Below are positions 8,609 through 17,407 of a stretch of 64,000 nt of DNA, piece after piece. The stretch lies in the NCBI GenBank assembly GCA_031274285.1, contig JAISQJ010000091.1:1-64000 (forward strand), in the 5' to 3' direction. This DNA is from Treponema sp. (GTDB taxonomy: Bacteria > Spirochaetota > Spirochaetia > Treponematales > Breznakiellaceae). The position numbers and the translations under genes were made by a program. A model generated the notes under the pieces. That model saw only the letters and a list, made by a program, of their open reading frames with translations. It was not told where the DNA came from and made no database searches. Within the stretch, counting starts at the first letter, position 1. Each line of letters opens with the position of its first letter.

Positions 8609-10192
8609 ATGAGAAAGCTGGCTTTAGTTGTAATGCTCGTGTTTTCAGCGGCGGCGGTTTTTTCGGGAGGGAGGGGGCAGTCCCCCGATACATCCGGCTC
8701 GCCGGGTCCGGCCAGGATCACCGTGGAGGTCTTTGACCGGGGCACCGACGGCGGCAAGACCGATCCCACCAACAACCGGTGGACCGCGTGGATCAAGGAA
8801 AAGCTGCTCAAAGACGAGAACATCATCGTAGACTTTGTGCCGGTGCCCCGGAACAGCGAAACCCAGACTCTGATCAACCTAATGGCCGCAGGCGATCCCC
8901 CGGACATAGCCTTTACCTATACGCAGTCCTATATTACCGCGTGGTCCGAGCAGGGCGGTATTTTTGACATGGCCCCCTACCTGGATACCACCCTAAAAGA
9001 CCTCAAGGCCTTTCTGGGTCCCGATAAGGCCCTTCCCGGCCGGGACATGATCCAGCGTGCCCGGAACAACACCACCGGCCAGGTTTTTGCCATTCCCGCC
9101 CGCCGCATGAATGTGGCTTACCGCAATCTCTTTATCCGCCAGGACTGGCTGGACAAGCTGGGCCTCCCCCTGCCCAGGACCCGGCAGGAATACTACGACG
9201 CCCTGGTTGCCTTTAAGGAGCAGGACCCCGGCGGGGTGGGCAGGGATCGGGTTATACCCTTTACCATGAATGATGCGCATTTTGATACCCTGAATATTGC
9301 AGAATCCTTTATCGATCCCCGGATGAGCGATAAAGACCGGTGGATCAATGCGGTGGCGGAACGCTCGCTCCTGATGTCCGGTTATAAAGAGGGGATCCGG
9401 TTCATGAACAAAATGTACAACGCGGGCCTCGTGGACCGGGATTTCCCCCTTTACGGTCAGGGTACCGGCATGGCCAACCTGATAAAGAGCGGGGTGGTAG
9501 GCTCTTTTCTCAATAACTGGGATCAGATTTACCGGGAAGGGGACGCCCTCCTTACGGACCTACGGAAGAACGTACCCAATGCCATGTTTGTTCCGGTGGA
9601 CTGCATGGAAAGCTCCGACGGCCTTACCCACAAGCAGTCCTACGATGCGGCGGGCCTCTATTTCTTTATTCCCAATGCGTCCAAGAACCCCGACGCGGCC
9701 ATGCGCTACCTCAACTGGCTTGCCAAGTATGAAAACTACCACTTTATCCAGACCGGCCCCGAGGGGATCGTCCACACCATTGTTGACGGCGTTCCCAAGC
9801 TGAACCCCGCGGTCGGCGACGGCTGGATTCAGAACAGTTCCCAGAACATCGACTATACCCTGATGATGAACGGCCTGTTCCTGGAGACCGAGGAAAAGAG
9901 CATACAGGCCATTGCCGCAGGCTACCCCTGGCCCGCCGAAATGATTGCCAACGCGTACAACCTGGCCATGACCAACGCCAAGCCTCTTCCCGTGGTCGTC
10001 ACCAAGACTCCGCTTACGGTGGAGGGCCCCGTAAACCAAACCCTGGTTGATAAGGGGACCGTTGTCCTGACCGAGGCTATCACCGCCCCGGCCAACCGGT
10101 TTGACGCGGTCTACGACGCGGGAGTCGCGGATTGGCGGGCCTCCGGCGCGGACGCGGTGGTGGCGGAACGCCGGGCCAAGTTTCCTGAGTAA
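8609..10192 (+). CDS. Extracellular solute-binding protein, paralog 3
   Basis: MRKLALVVMLVFSAAAVFSGGRGQSPDTSG...; very similar along its length to paralog 2, with the same RBS leader (AATTCCCAAGGAGGGAA). Confidence 0.85.
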   Translation: MRKLALVVMLVFSAAAVFSGGRGQSPDTSGSPGPARITVEVFDRGTDGGKTDPTNNRWTAWIKEKLLKDENIIVDFVPVPRNSETQTLINLMAAGDPPDIAFTYTQSYITAWSEQGGIFDMAPYLDTTLKDLKAFLGPDKALPGRDMIQRARNNTTGQVFAIPARRMNVAYRNLFIRQDWLDKLGLPLPRTRQEYYDALVAFKEQDPGGVGRDRVIPFTMNDAHFDTLNIAESFIDPRMSDKDRWINAVAERSLLMSGYKEGIRFMNKMYNAGLVDRDFPLYGQGTGMANLIKSGVVGSFLNNWDQIYREGDALLTDLRKNVPNAMFVPVDCMESSDGLTHKQSYDAAGLYFFIPNASKNPDAAMRYLNWLAKYENYHFIQTGPEGIVHTIVDGVPKLNPAVGDGWIQNSSQNIDYTLMMNGLFLETEEKSIQAIAAGYPWPAEMIANAYNLAMTNAKPLPVVVTKTPLTVEGPVNQTLVDKGTVVLTEAITAPANRFDAVYDAGVADWRASGADAVVAERRAKFPE

Positions 10193-10228
10193 ATGGCCAA
10201 GTATCCGGAGTAGTATCAGTTTTCCGTG

Positions 10229-10266
10229 AAAGGGCCGCAGGGTAGAACTTTGCGGCCCTTTGTTTT
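10229..10266 (+). terminator. Intrinsic terminator after SBP paralog 3
   Basis: aaagggccgca / tgcggcccttt perfect 11-bp stem, then gtttta. Confidence 0.65.
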
Positions 10267-10301
10267 AATATCAGAACTGCCGACATGGCAAAGGGGTGTA
10301 T

Positions 10302-11510
10302 ATGGGCGATCAACTCATCAACGTGGCAATTGTCGGAACGGGGAATATTTCCCGGCTTCATATCGAAGGCTACCAGAGCTTTCCCCGGCGCTGCCGCATC
10401 ACGGCTTTCTGCGACATCGTGCCGGAGAAAAGCGCCGCCTATAAAGAGAAATATCGGCTTCCCGATGTGAAGGTCTACGACGCCCTGGACGGGATGCTCC
10501 GGGCCTTCAGGGACGGGGAACTGGCCGTTGACCTGGTAAGCGTGTGTACGCCCCCCTTCTGCCACGCGGAGATCGCCGTCAGGTGCCTCCGGGCCGGGCT
10601 GAATGTGCTGGTGGAAAAGCCCATGGCCGCAAGCCTGGAAGAATGTGACCGGATGCTGGCCGCGGAAAAGGAGAGCGGGAAGTTCCTGGCCGCCGTGGCC
10701 CAGAACCGTTTCCGCGATCCCATAGCCTCCCTAAAAAAGGCGCTGGACAGCGGCCTGGCGGGCCGGATCCTCCACGCCCAGGTGGATTCTTTCTGGTGGC
10801 GGGGCTTTCATTACTACGACCTCTGGTGGCGGGGCAAGTGGGAGACCGAAGGGGGCGGCTGCACCCTGAACCACGCGGTTCACCACATCGATATGCTCAT
10901 CTGGATGATGGGACTCCCCGAAAAAGTAACGGCGGTAATTTCCAACGCGGCCCATAGTAACGCCGAGGTGGAGGACCTGTCGGTGGCGGTACTGCGCTAC
11001 CCCGGCGGCGCCCTGGCCCAGATAACCAGTTCCGTGGTCCACCACGGCGAGGAGCAGCAGCTTATCTTTCAATGCGAAAAGGCCCGGATTTCCGCCCCCT
11101 GGAAGGTCCACGCCAGCCTGGCCGGTTCCAACGCCTTCCCCCTGAAGGAACGTGACGGGGAGCTGGAAAAAAAGCTGGACGATCTGGCGGCCTCCCAAAA
11201 GCCTCTGGCTTACACCGGGCATACCGGGGAGATTGAAGATGTTTTAAGCGCCCTTGAACAGGGCCGCCGTCCCGCCATAGACGGCCACGACGGCCGCAAA
11301 ACCATCGAACTTATCACCGCCGTTTACAAGGCCGGGATCACGGAGGGCGCCGTAGCCTTACCCCTCAAAAAAGACGATCCCTTTTACACGGTCAAAGGAA
11401 TCATGGCGGCGGCCCCCCATTTTTATGAAAAATCCGCTTCGGTGGACGCCTTCCAGGGGGAAATTACCACCGGCAACGATTACAACCGTTACGATTACCA
11501 GCGTAAATAG
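10302..11510 (+). CDS. Gfo/Idh/MocA family oxidoreductase
   Basis: MGDQLINVAIVGTGNISRLHIEGY...VEKPMA: Rossmann and EKP motifs. Confidence 0.9.
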   Translation: MGDQLINVAIVGTGNISRLHIEGYQSFPRRCRITAFCDIVPEKSAAYKEKYRLPDVKVYDALDGMLRAFRDGELAVDLVSVCTPPFCHAEIAVRCLRAGLNVLVEKPMAASLEECDRMLAAEKESGKFLAAVAQNRFRDPIASLKKALDSGLAGRILHAQVDSFWWRGFHYYDLWWRGKWETEGGGCTLNHAVHHIDMLIWMMGLPEKVTAVISNAAHSNAEVEDLSVAVLRYPGGALAQITSSVVHHGEEQQLIFQCEKARISAPWKVHASLAGSNAFPLKERDGELEKKLDDLAASQKPLAYTGHTGEIEDVLSALEQGRRPAIDGHDGRKTIELITAVYKAGITEGAVALPLKKDDPFYTVKGIMAAAPHFYEKSASVDAFQGEITTGNDYNRYDYQRK

Positions 11511-11558
11511 TGTTTGTCCCAATAGACCTTAGGGGTAAACGTTAAACAGGAGGCGAAT

Positions 11559-12650
11559 ATGGCAGAGATAAGCGACGGCGCAAACTATGCGCCCAAGGGG
11601 AAACCGGCGCCGGTGGTAAAACCGGGGGAATTTGTTTTTTCCGCCGTAGGGCTGTACCATGGCCACATTTTCGGCATGTGCAACGGCCTTACCGAGGCGG
11701 GGGGCGTGTTAAAGAGTTATTATGATCCCAACCCGGTGTACATGAAGAATTTCGCCGCCCGGTTTCCCGATGCCAAGGCCGCCTCCGGCGAAAAAGAAAT
11801 ACTGGACGACCCGGACATAAAACTGGTGGCCGGCGCGGATATTACCAGCCGGCGCTGCGCCCTGGGGCTGCGGGTCATGGCAGCGGGCAAAGATTACTTT
11901 ACCGACAAGGCCCCCCTGACAAGCCTGGAGCAGTTGGCCGATGCCCGGGATGCGGTTAAAAAAACCGGCAGGAAATATGCGGTCTATTACAGCGAGCGGA
12001 TTCATGTGGAGTCCGCCGTTTTCGCCGGCCAGCTTATCGAGCAGGGCGCCATCGGCCGGGTGCTGCAGGTCATCGGCTTCGGCCCCCACCGCCTGGGCGC
12101 GGCGGGCCGGCCGGACTGGTTCTTTATCAAGAAAGATTACGGCGGAATTCTCTGCGACATCGGCAGCCACAACATCGACCAGATTTTGTATTATACCGGT
12201 GCTAAGGACGGCAAGGTGGCCCGCAGTCAGATTGCCAACTACCATCACCCCCAATACCCGGAACTGGACGACTTTGGGGACTGTCAAATCGTGCTCGACA
12301 ACCATGCCACCGGCTATTTCCGGGTGGACTGGTTTACCCCCGACGGCCTTCAGATGTGGGGGGACGGACGGCTGTTTATCTTAGGCACCGAAGGATTCAT
12401 TGAACAGCGTAAGTACATGAATCTGGGATTCAAAGGCCAGGGCGGGGGCCACGTGTTCCTGGCCAACGGCAAGGAAGAAACCTACTACCACGTGGAAGGG
12501 AAAATCGGCTTTCCCTATTTCGGTAAACTTATCCTGGACTGCCTAAACCGGACGGAAAACGCCATGACCCAGGAACATGCGTTTAAGGCCATCGAGCTGG
12601 CCCTGATTGCCCAGCGCGATGCGGTGGTATTGGAAGGAGCCCCCCGGTGA
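11559..12650 (+). CDS. Gfo/Idh/MocA family oxidoreductase
   Basis: FVFSAVGLYHGHIFGMCNGL...TDKAPLT...CDIGSHNIDQILYYTGA; AGGAGG RBS. Confidence 0.85.
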   Translation: MAEISDGANYAPKGKPAPVVKPGEFVFSAVGLYHGHIFGMCNGLTEAGGVLKSYYDPNPVYMKNFAARFPDAKAASGEKEILDDPDIKLVAGADITSRRCALGLRVMAAGKDYFTDKAPLTSLEQLADARDAVKKTGRKYAVYYSERIHVESAVFAGQLIEQGAIGRVLQVIGFGPHRLGAAGRPDWFFIKKDYGGILCDIGSHNIDQILYYTGAKDGKVARSQIANYHHPQYPELDDFGDCQIVLDNHATGYFRVDWFTPDGLQMWGDGRLFILGTEGFIEQRKYMNLGFKGQGGGHVFLANGKEETYYHVEGKIGFPYFGKLILDCLNRTENAMTQEHAFKAIELALIAQRDAVVLEGAPR

Positions 12651-14638
12651 AGTATCCGCCGCCTGTCAAAAAGTTTCCCCATATTTTGCACGGGGGTGAT
12701 TATAACCCCGAACAGTGGCTCAAGTGGAAAGATAAAATCTGGAAAGAGGACATGCGCCTCGCCAAGCTGGCGGGCATCAACACCCTGTCGGTGGGGATCT
12801 TCTCCTGGACCGCGCTGGAGCCGGAGGAGGGGCAGTACCGCTTTGAATGGCTGGATGAGGTGATGGACCTGCTGGCCGAAAACGGCATGACAGCGGTCCT
12901 CGCCACCCCCTCCGGGGCCCGGCCGGCCTGGATGAGCAGGAAGTACCCCGAAGTGCTGCGGGTTAACGCGTCCCGTCAGCGGAATATTCACGGGGACCGG
13001 CACAATCACTGTCTCTCCTCGCCGGTCTACCGGGAAAAAACCAGCGCCATCAACAGCCTCCTGGCAAGGCGCTACCGGGATCACCGCGCCCTGGGGGTCT
13101 GGCATATTTCCAACGAATACTCCGGGGATTGCCATTGCCCCCTCTGCCAGGCCAAATTCCGCCAATACCTAAAGGACAAGTATAAAACCCTGGATGCCCT
13201 GAACGAAGCCTGGTGGTCTGCGTTTTGGAGCGGCACGATCACCGATTGGGATCAGATTGAAAGCCCCGGCGGTCCCGGCAGCGGGGGCCACAACGGGATT
13301 AAACTGGACTGGCGCCGCTTTACCACCGAGCAATTTGTGGATTTTTATCTTAACGAAACGGCCCCCCTTAAAAAGATCACCCCGGAGACGCCCTGCACCA
13401 CCAACCTGATGACCGCCGGTTTTTCGGGGATAGACTATTTCCGTTTTGCCGAGGTCCTCGATCTGGTTTCCTGGGATTCCTACCCCCGGTGGACCAGCGC
13501 GGAGGGCAATGCGGAGGTTGGTCTGCGGACCTCCTACGCCCACGACTTGACCCGCAGCCTTAAACGAAGGCCCTTCATGCTGATGGAATCCTGCCCCTCC
13601 GCCACCAACTGGCGTGCCGTTGCCAAGCTCCACCGGCCGGGACTCCACATGCTTCAATCCATACAGGCCCTTGCCCACGGCGCCGATTCGGTCCAGTATT
13701 TCCAGTTCCGCAAGAGCCGCGGCGGACCGGAGCAGCACCACGGCGCAGTGGTGGATCACGAGGGCAGCGAAAACACTAGGGTCTTCCGCGACGTGGCCGA
13801 ACTGGGACAGCGACTGAAAAGCCTGGACGCCCTGGTGGGCGCCGATACCCCGGCCAGGGCCGCTCTTATGTACGACTACCAGGTGCGCTGGGCCCTGGAC
13901 GACGCGAAGGGTTTCCTGCAGGAAAACACCGGCTATGAAGAAACGGTGATAAACCATTACCGCCCCTTCTGGAAGCGGGGCATTCCCCTCGACCTGATCG
14001 ATTCCCGGCAGAGCCTTGACAAGTACAGCCTGGTGATTGCTCCCATGCTCTACATGCTGCGGGAAGGGGCGGCGGACCGGATCAGCGCCTTTGTCCGGCG
14101 GGGCGGCCTCTTGGTGAGCACCTACGCCACAGGCTATGTAAACGAGAGCACCCTGGCTTTTCTTGGCGGTTTTCCCGGCCCCCTCAAGGAAACCCTGGGT
14201 ATCTGGTGCGAAGAAATTGACGCCCTTTTCCCCGGCGAGACGAATTCCATCGAATGGAACGGCAAGAGCTACCGGGCCTTCGATCTCTGTGAACTGATCC
14301 ACGGCCGGGGCGCGGAGATTCTTGGTTCCTACGGCGGCGACTTCTACGCCGGAAGCCCGGCGCTGACGGTGAATAACTACGGGCAGGGGAAGGCCTACTA
14401 CATCGCGGCCCGGACGGACGGGGATTTCCTGGACGATTTCTACCGCAAGATCGGCGCGGAGGCGGGCCTTACGCCCCTCTTCGATGATCTGCCCGAAGGC
14501 GTCAGCGCCCAGGTCCGCGGCGGCGATGAAAAGTATTTTGTCTTCCTGATGAATTTCACCAACCGCGAACAACAGGTTTCCGGACAGCCGGCCCTGGCCC
14601 CCTTCGAGGCCAGGATTATCGAGAGGAGCAGCCTATGA
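12647..14638 (+). CDS. GH42 family beta-galactosidase-like glycoside hydrolase
   Basis: HGGDYNPEQWLKWKDKIWKEDMRLAKLAGINTLSVGIFSWTALEPEEGQYRFEWLDEVMDLL; GVWHISNEYSGDCHCPLCQAKFR; GTG start overlapping previous stop. Confidence 0.92.
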   Translation: MKYPPPVKKFPHILHGGDYNPEQWLKWKDKIWKEDMRLAKLAGINTLSVGIFSWTALEPEEGQYRFEWLDEVMDLLAENGMTAVLATPSGARPAWMSRKYPEVLRVNASRQRNIHGDRHNHCLSSPVYREKTSAINSLLARRYRDHRALGVWHISNEYSGDCHCPLCQAKFRQYLKDKYKTLDALNEAWWSAFWSGTITDWDQIESPGGPGSGGHNGIKLDWRRFTTEQFVDFYLNETAPLKKITPETPCTTNLMTAGFSGIDYFRFAEVLDLVSWDSYPRWTSAEGNAEVGLRTSYAHDLTRSLKRRPFMLMESCPSATNWRAVAKLHRPGLHMLQSIQALAHGADSVQYFQFRKSRGGPEQHHGAVVDHEGSENTRVFRDVAELGQRLKSLDALVGADTPARAALMYDYQVRWALDDAKGFLQENTGYEETVINHYRPFWKRGIPLDLIDSRQSLDKYSLVIAPMLYMLREGAADRISAFVRRGGLLVSTYATGYVNESTLAFLGGFPGPLKETLGIWCEEIDALFPGETNSIEWNGKSYRAFDLCELIHGRGAEILGSYGGDFYAGSPALTVNNYGQGKAYYIAARTDGDFLDDFYRKIGAEAGLTPLFDDLPEGVSAQVRGGDEKYFVFLMNFTNREQQVSGQPALAPFEARIIERSSL

Positions 14639-15075
14639 AACCCCGCTACGGCCATATCGCCATCCGGGCCCGGGACCTGGAAAAGACCGCGGCCTTTTAC
14701 CGCGACACCCTTGGTTTTCCCGAAGCCTTTAGGATGAAGGACCCCACGGGTACCAGGCTGGGCGTCATTTACCTGTACCTTGCCCCGGGCCAGTTCATCG
14801 AACTGTTCCCCGGCGGTACGGAGGAGCATGAAAAATCGCCGGCCGGCATCGGGGTGCAGCATTTCTGCATCGAGGTGGACGACGCGGCCGGGGCCCAGGA
14901 GGAGATCCGGGGCCGGGGCGCGCCCATCGATACGGAACTAAAAACCGGCTATTCCAAGTGCATCCAGTTCTGGACCCACGACCCGGACGGCAACGCCATT
15001 GAATTTATGGAACTACCCCCGGAATCGCTGCAGTACCAGGCCAACGAGCGGCTTGCCCGGTCCCCGGGAGCCTAG
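14635..15075 (+). CDS. VOC/glyoxalase superfamily protein
   Basis: YGHIAIRARDLEKTAAFYRDTLGFPEAFRMKDP...VQHFCIEVDD...WTHDPDGNAIEFMEL. Confidence 0.9.
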   Translation: MKPRYGHIAIRARDLEKTAAFYRDTLGFPEAFRMKDPTGTRLGVIYLYLAPGQFIELFPGGTEEHEKSPAGIGVQHFCIEVDDAAGAQEEIRGRGAPIDTELKTGYSKCIQFWTHDPDGNAIEFMELPPESLQYQANERLARSPGA

Positions 15076-15077
15076 TC

Positions 15078-17084
15078 ATGGTAGCGGAGTACGACTGCTG
15101 GTTTCAGCGGCGGGACGCGGGACCGGACCGGGTAGGCCTGGACCGGCTTTACCGGGGTGAAGAATCCCCCCTCCTGGACCATGCGGCCCTTGAATACCGC
15201 CGGGGCATGGAAAAATGCTTCGGCATTCCGGTAAGGCCCCCTGCCCTTACGGTAGAGCCCTCTGCCGCGGAAGGGGGTCCCGGTCTCCGGCTGGGGACCA
15301 TTCCCTATCTGAACAAAACCCGGGGCCTTGCCCTGACGGAACAGGGGCCTGAAGGTTTCGTCATCCGCTGGGAGCCCGGACGGCCGCTCATCGCGGGCCA
15401 GGATGGGCAGGGGACCCTCTACGGGGTCTACCGTTTCCTCTCCCTCCTGGCCCAGGGAAAATTACGGCCGGGGGATGAACTTGCCGAAACCCCCGCGGCC
15501 CCCCTTAGGATGATCAACCACTGGGACAACATGGACGGTTCCGTTGAGCGGGGCTATGCGGGGCTCTCCCTTTTCTTTAAGGACGGCCGGATCAGTTACG
15601 ACCGGGGGCGCATAGAAGACTATGCCCGGCTCCTGGCCTCCGTGGGGATAAACCGCCTTTCGATAAACAACGTAAATGTCCGGGGCCCGGCCAGGGAGCT
15701 TATCACCGAGAAACACCTCCCCGACGTAGCAGGCCTGGCGGATCTGTTCCGGCCCTTCGGCATACGGCTGCTTTTAAGCGTCAATTTTTCCTCCCCCATC
15801 TCCGTCGGGGGGCTGGGGACTGCGGACCCCCTGGACAGGACTGCGGCGGCATGGTGGGAAAAGCAGGCGGACCTGGTCTACCGCTGCATCCCCGATCTGG
15901 CGGGTTTTCTTATCAAGGCAGATTCCGAAGGGGAGGCCGGTCCCTTCCGCTACGGCCGCAGCCATGCCGACGGGGCCAACATGCTGGCCGCCGCCCTGAA
16001 GCCCCACGGGGGCATCGTGGTGTGGCGCTGCTTTGTCTACAACTCCGCCCAGGACTGGCGGGATCAGAGCATAGACCGGGCCAGGGCGGCCTATGACCAC
16101 TTTAAGCCCCTGGACGGGAGCTTCGCGGATAATGTACTCCTGCAGGTAAAGCACGGCCCCTACGATTTTCAGGTTCGGGAACCCGTATCTCCCCTCTTCG
16201 GGGCCCTCGGCAAAACCCGGCACCTGATGGAACTGCAGATCACCCAGGAGTACACCGGGCACCAGATCGATCTCTGTTTCCTGCCTTCCATGTGGGCCGA
16301 TGTGATGGATTTCGATACCCCTGCCGGTCCCGTAAAGAAGCTGCTTGGGGCCTCCTCCCTGGAGGGGCTTGCGGCGGTGGGCAACGTGGGGCTCGACGGG
16401 AATTGGACCGGCCATACCCTGGCCCAGGCCAACCTCTACGGCTACGGGCGCCTGGCCTGGAATCCCGGCCTGGGGGCGGAGGAAATCGCCGGCGAATGGG
16501 CGGCCCTCTGCTTTGGTCCGGGGGATGCGGCGGAAACGGTGAAGTCCCTGCTCCTAAAGTCCTACCCGGCCTACGAGAAGTACAACGCGCCTTTCGGTCT
16601 CTGCTTTATGGTGAATCCCGGTATCCACTACGGACCCAGCCCGGAGGGCTACGAATTCTCCCGCTGGGGGACCTACCACCGGGCGGACCGGGAGGCCGTC
16701 GGCATAGACCGGACGTCGGCGGGGACGGGCTATACTGAGCAGTACGCCCCGGCCAAGGCGGCCCTCTTTGCGGACCCCTCCACCTGTCCGGAGAACCTTA
16801 TCCTCTTTTTCCACCGGCTCCGCTACGACTACCGGATGAAAAACGGCCAAACCCTGCTGCAGAACATCTACGATACCCATTTCGAGGGCTGTGACGAGGC
16901 GGAGGCCATGCTTACGCTCTGGACCGGCCTAAAGGGGCGCATCGGCGGGGAATGCTACGATTCGGTGCTGGCCAGGTTTGAAAGGCAGATAGAAAACGCC
17001 CGGCAGTGGCGGGATGTGGTAAATACCTATTTTTGGCGTAAAACCGGCGTGGGAGACCTAAAGGGCCGGAAGATTTACGACTGA
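15078..17084 (+). CDS. aguA: Alpha-glucuronidase, GH67
   Basis: GTLYGVYRFLSLL..., PLRMINHWDNMDGSVERGYAGLSLFF..., characteristic GH67 blocks. Confidence 0.92.
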   Translation: MVAEYDCWFQRRDAGPDRVGLDRLYRGEESPLLDHAALEYRRGMEKCFGIPVRPPALTVEPSAAEGGPGLRLGTIPYLNKTRGLALTEQGPEGFVIRWEPGRPLIAGQDGQGTLYGVYRFLSLLAQGKLRPGDELAETPAAPLRMINHWDNMDGSVERGYAGLSLFFKDGRISYDRGRIEDYARLLASVGINRLSINNVNVRGPARELITEKHLPDVAGLADLFRPFGIRLLLSVNFSSPISVGGLGTADPLDRTAAAWWEKQADLVYRCIPDLAGFLIKADSEGEAGPFRYGRSHADGANMLAAALKPHGGIVVWRCFVYNSAQDWRDQSIDRARAAYDHFKPLDGSFADNVLLQVKHGPYDFQVREPVSPLFGALGKTRHLMELQITQEYTGHQIDLCFLPSMWADVMDFDTPAGPVKKLLGASSLEGLAAVGNVGLDGNWTGHTLAQANLYGYGRLAWNPGLGAEEIAGEWAALCFGPGDAAETVKSLLLKSYPAYEKYNAPFGLCFMVNPGIHYGPSPEGYEFSRWGTYHRADREAVGIDRTSAGTGYTEQYAPAKAALFADPSTCPENLILFFHRLRYDYRMKNGQTLLQNIYDTHFEGCDEAEAMLTLWTGLKGRIGGECYDSVLARFERQIENARQWRDVVNTYFWRKTGVGDLKGRKIYD

Positions 17085-17102
17085 TTGGAAGGTGGGCCCG
17101 CA

Positions 17103-17117
17103 CCCAAACTGTTTGGG
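17103..17117. terminator. Palindrome CCCAAAC-T-GTTTGGG; possible bidirectional terminator or operator
   Basis: Perfect 7-bp inverted repeat with 1-nt centre just after the GH67 stop and just beyond the stop of the minus-strand remnant at 17124. Confidence 0.35.
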
Positions 17118-17123
17118 CCGCCC

Positions 17124-17240
17124 TTACCATTCCCGGGGCTTAAAGTCCGGGGGGACGTTTATCGTCATGGTGTCACCGGATTGGACGATCACGTACAGCC
17201 CGGCCTCTATGGCCGCTTCCACCTAAACCCTTACCTTCAT
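17124..17240 (-). pseudogene. Short decayed ORF remnant
   Basis: Reverse translation MKVRV*VEAAIEAGLYVIVQSGDTMTINVPPDFKPREW* with in-frame TAG at 17223-17225. Confidence 0.4.
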
Positions 17241-17407
17241 TCCCGCCCCGGAGGTCCCGTACTTGTCACTTGTCCCGGTTTATGCTAAAAGTGTAGTCTG
17301 ATGGGGTGTCTTGTCTGTGCCAATCCAAGCAACAGGGAAATATTCGGGGCGCCGGAGGAGATTCGGGCCCTTCTGCTTATCTAAGATGACTCGTTAAGGG
17401 GTAAAAC

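Noticed and set aside
13169-14572. 467-aa minus-strand ORF antisense to GH42
   Set aside because: Shadow ORF; the plus strand is a convincing GH42.
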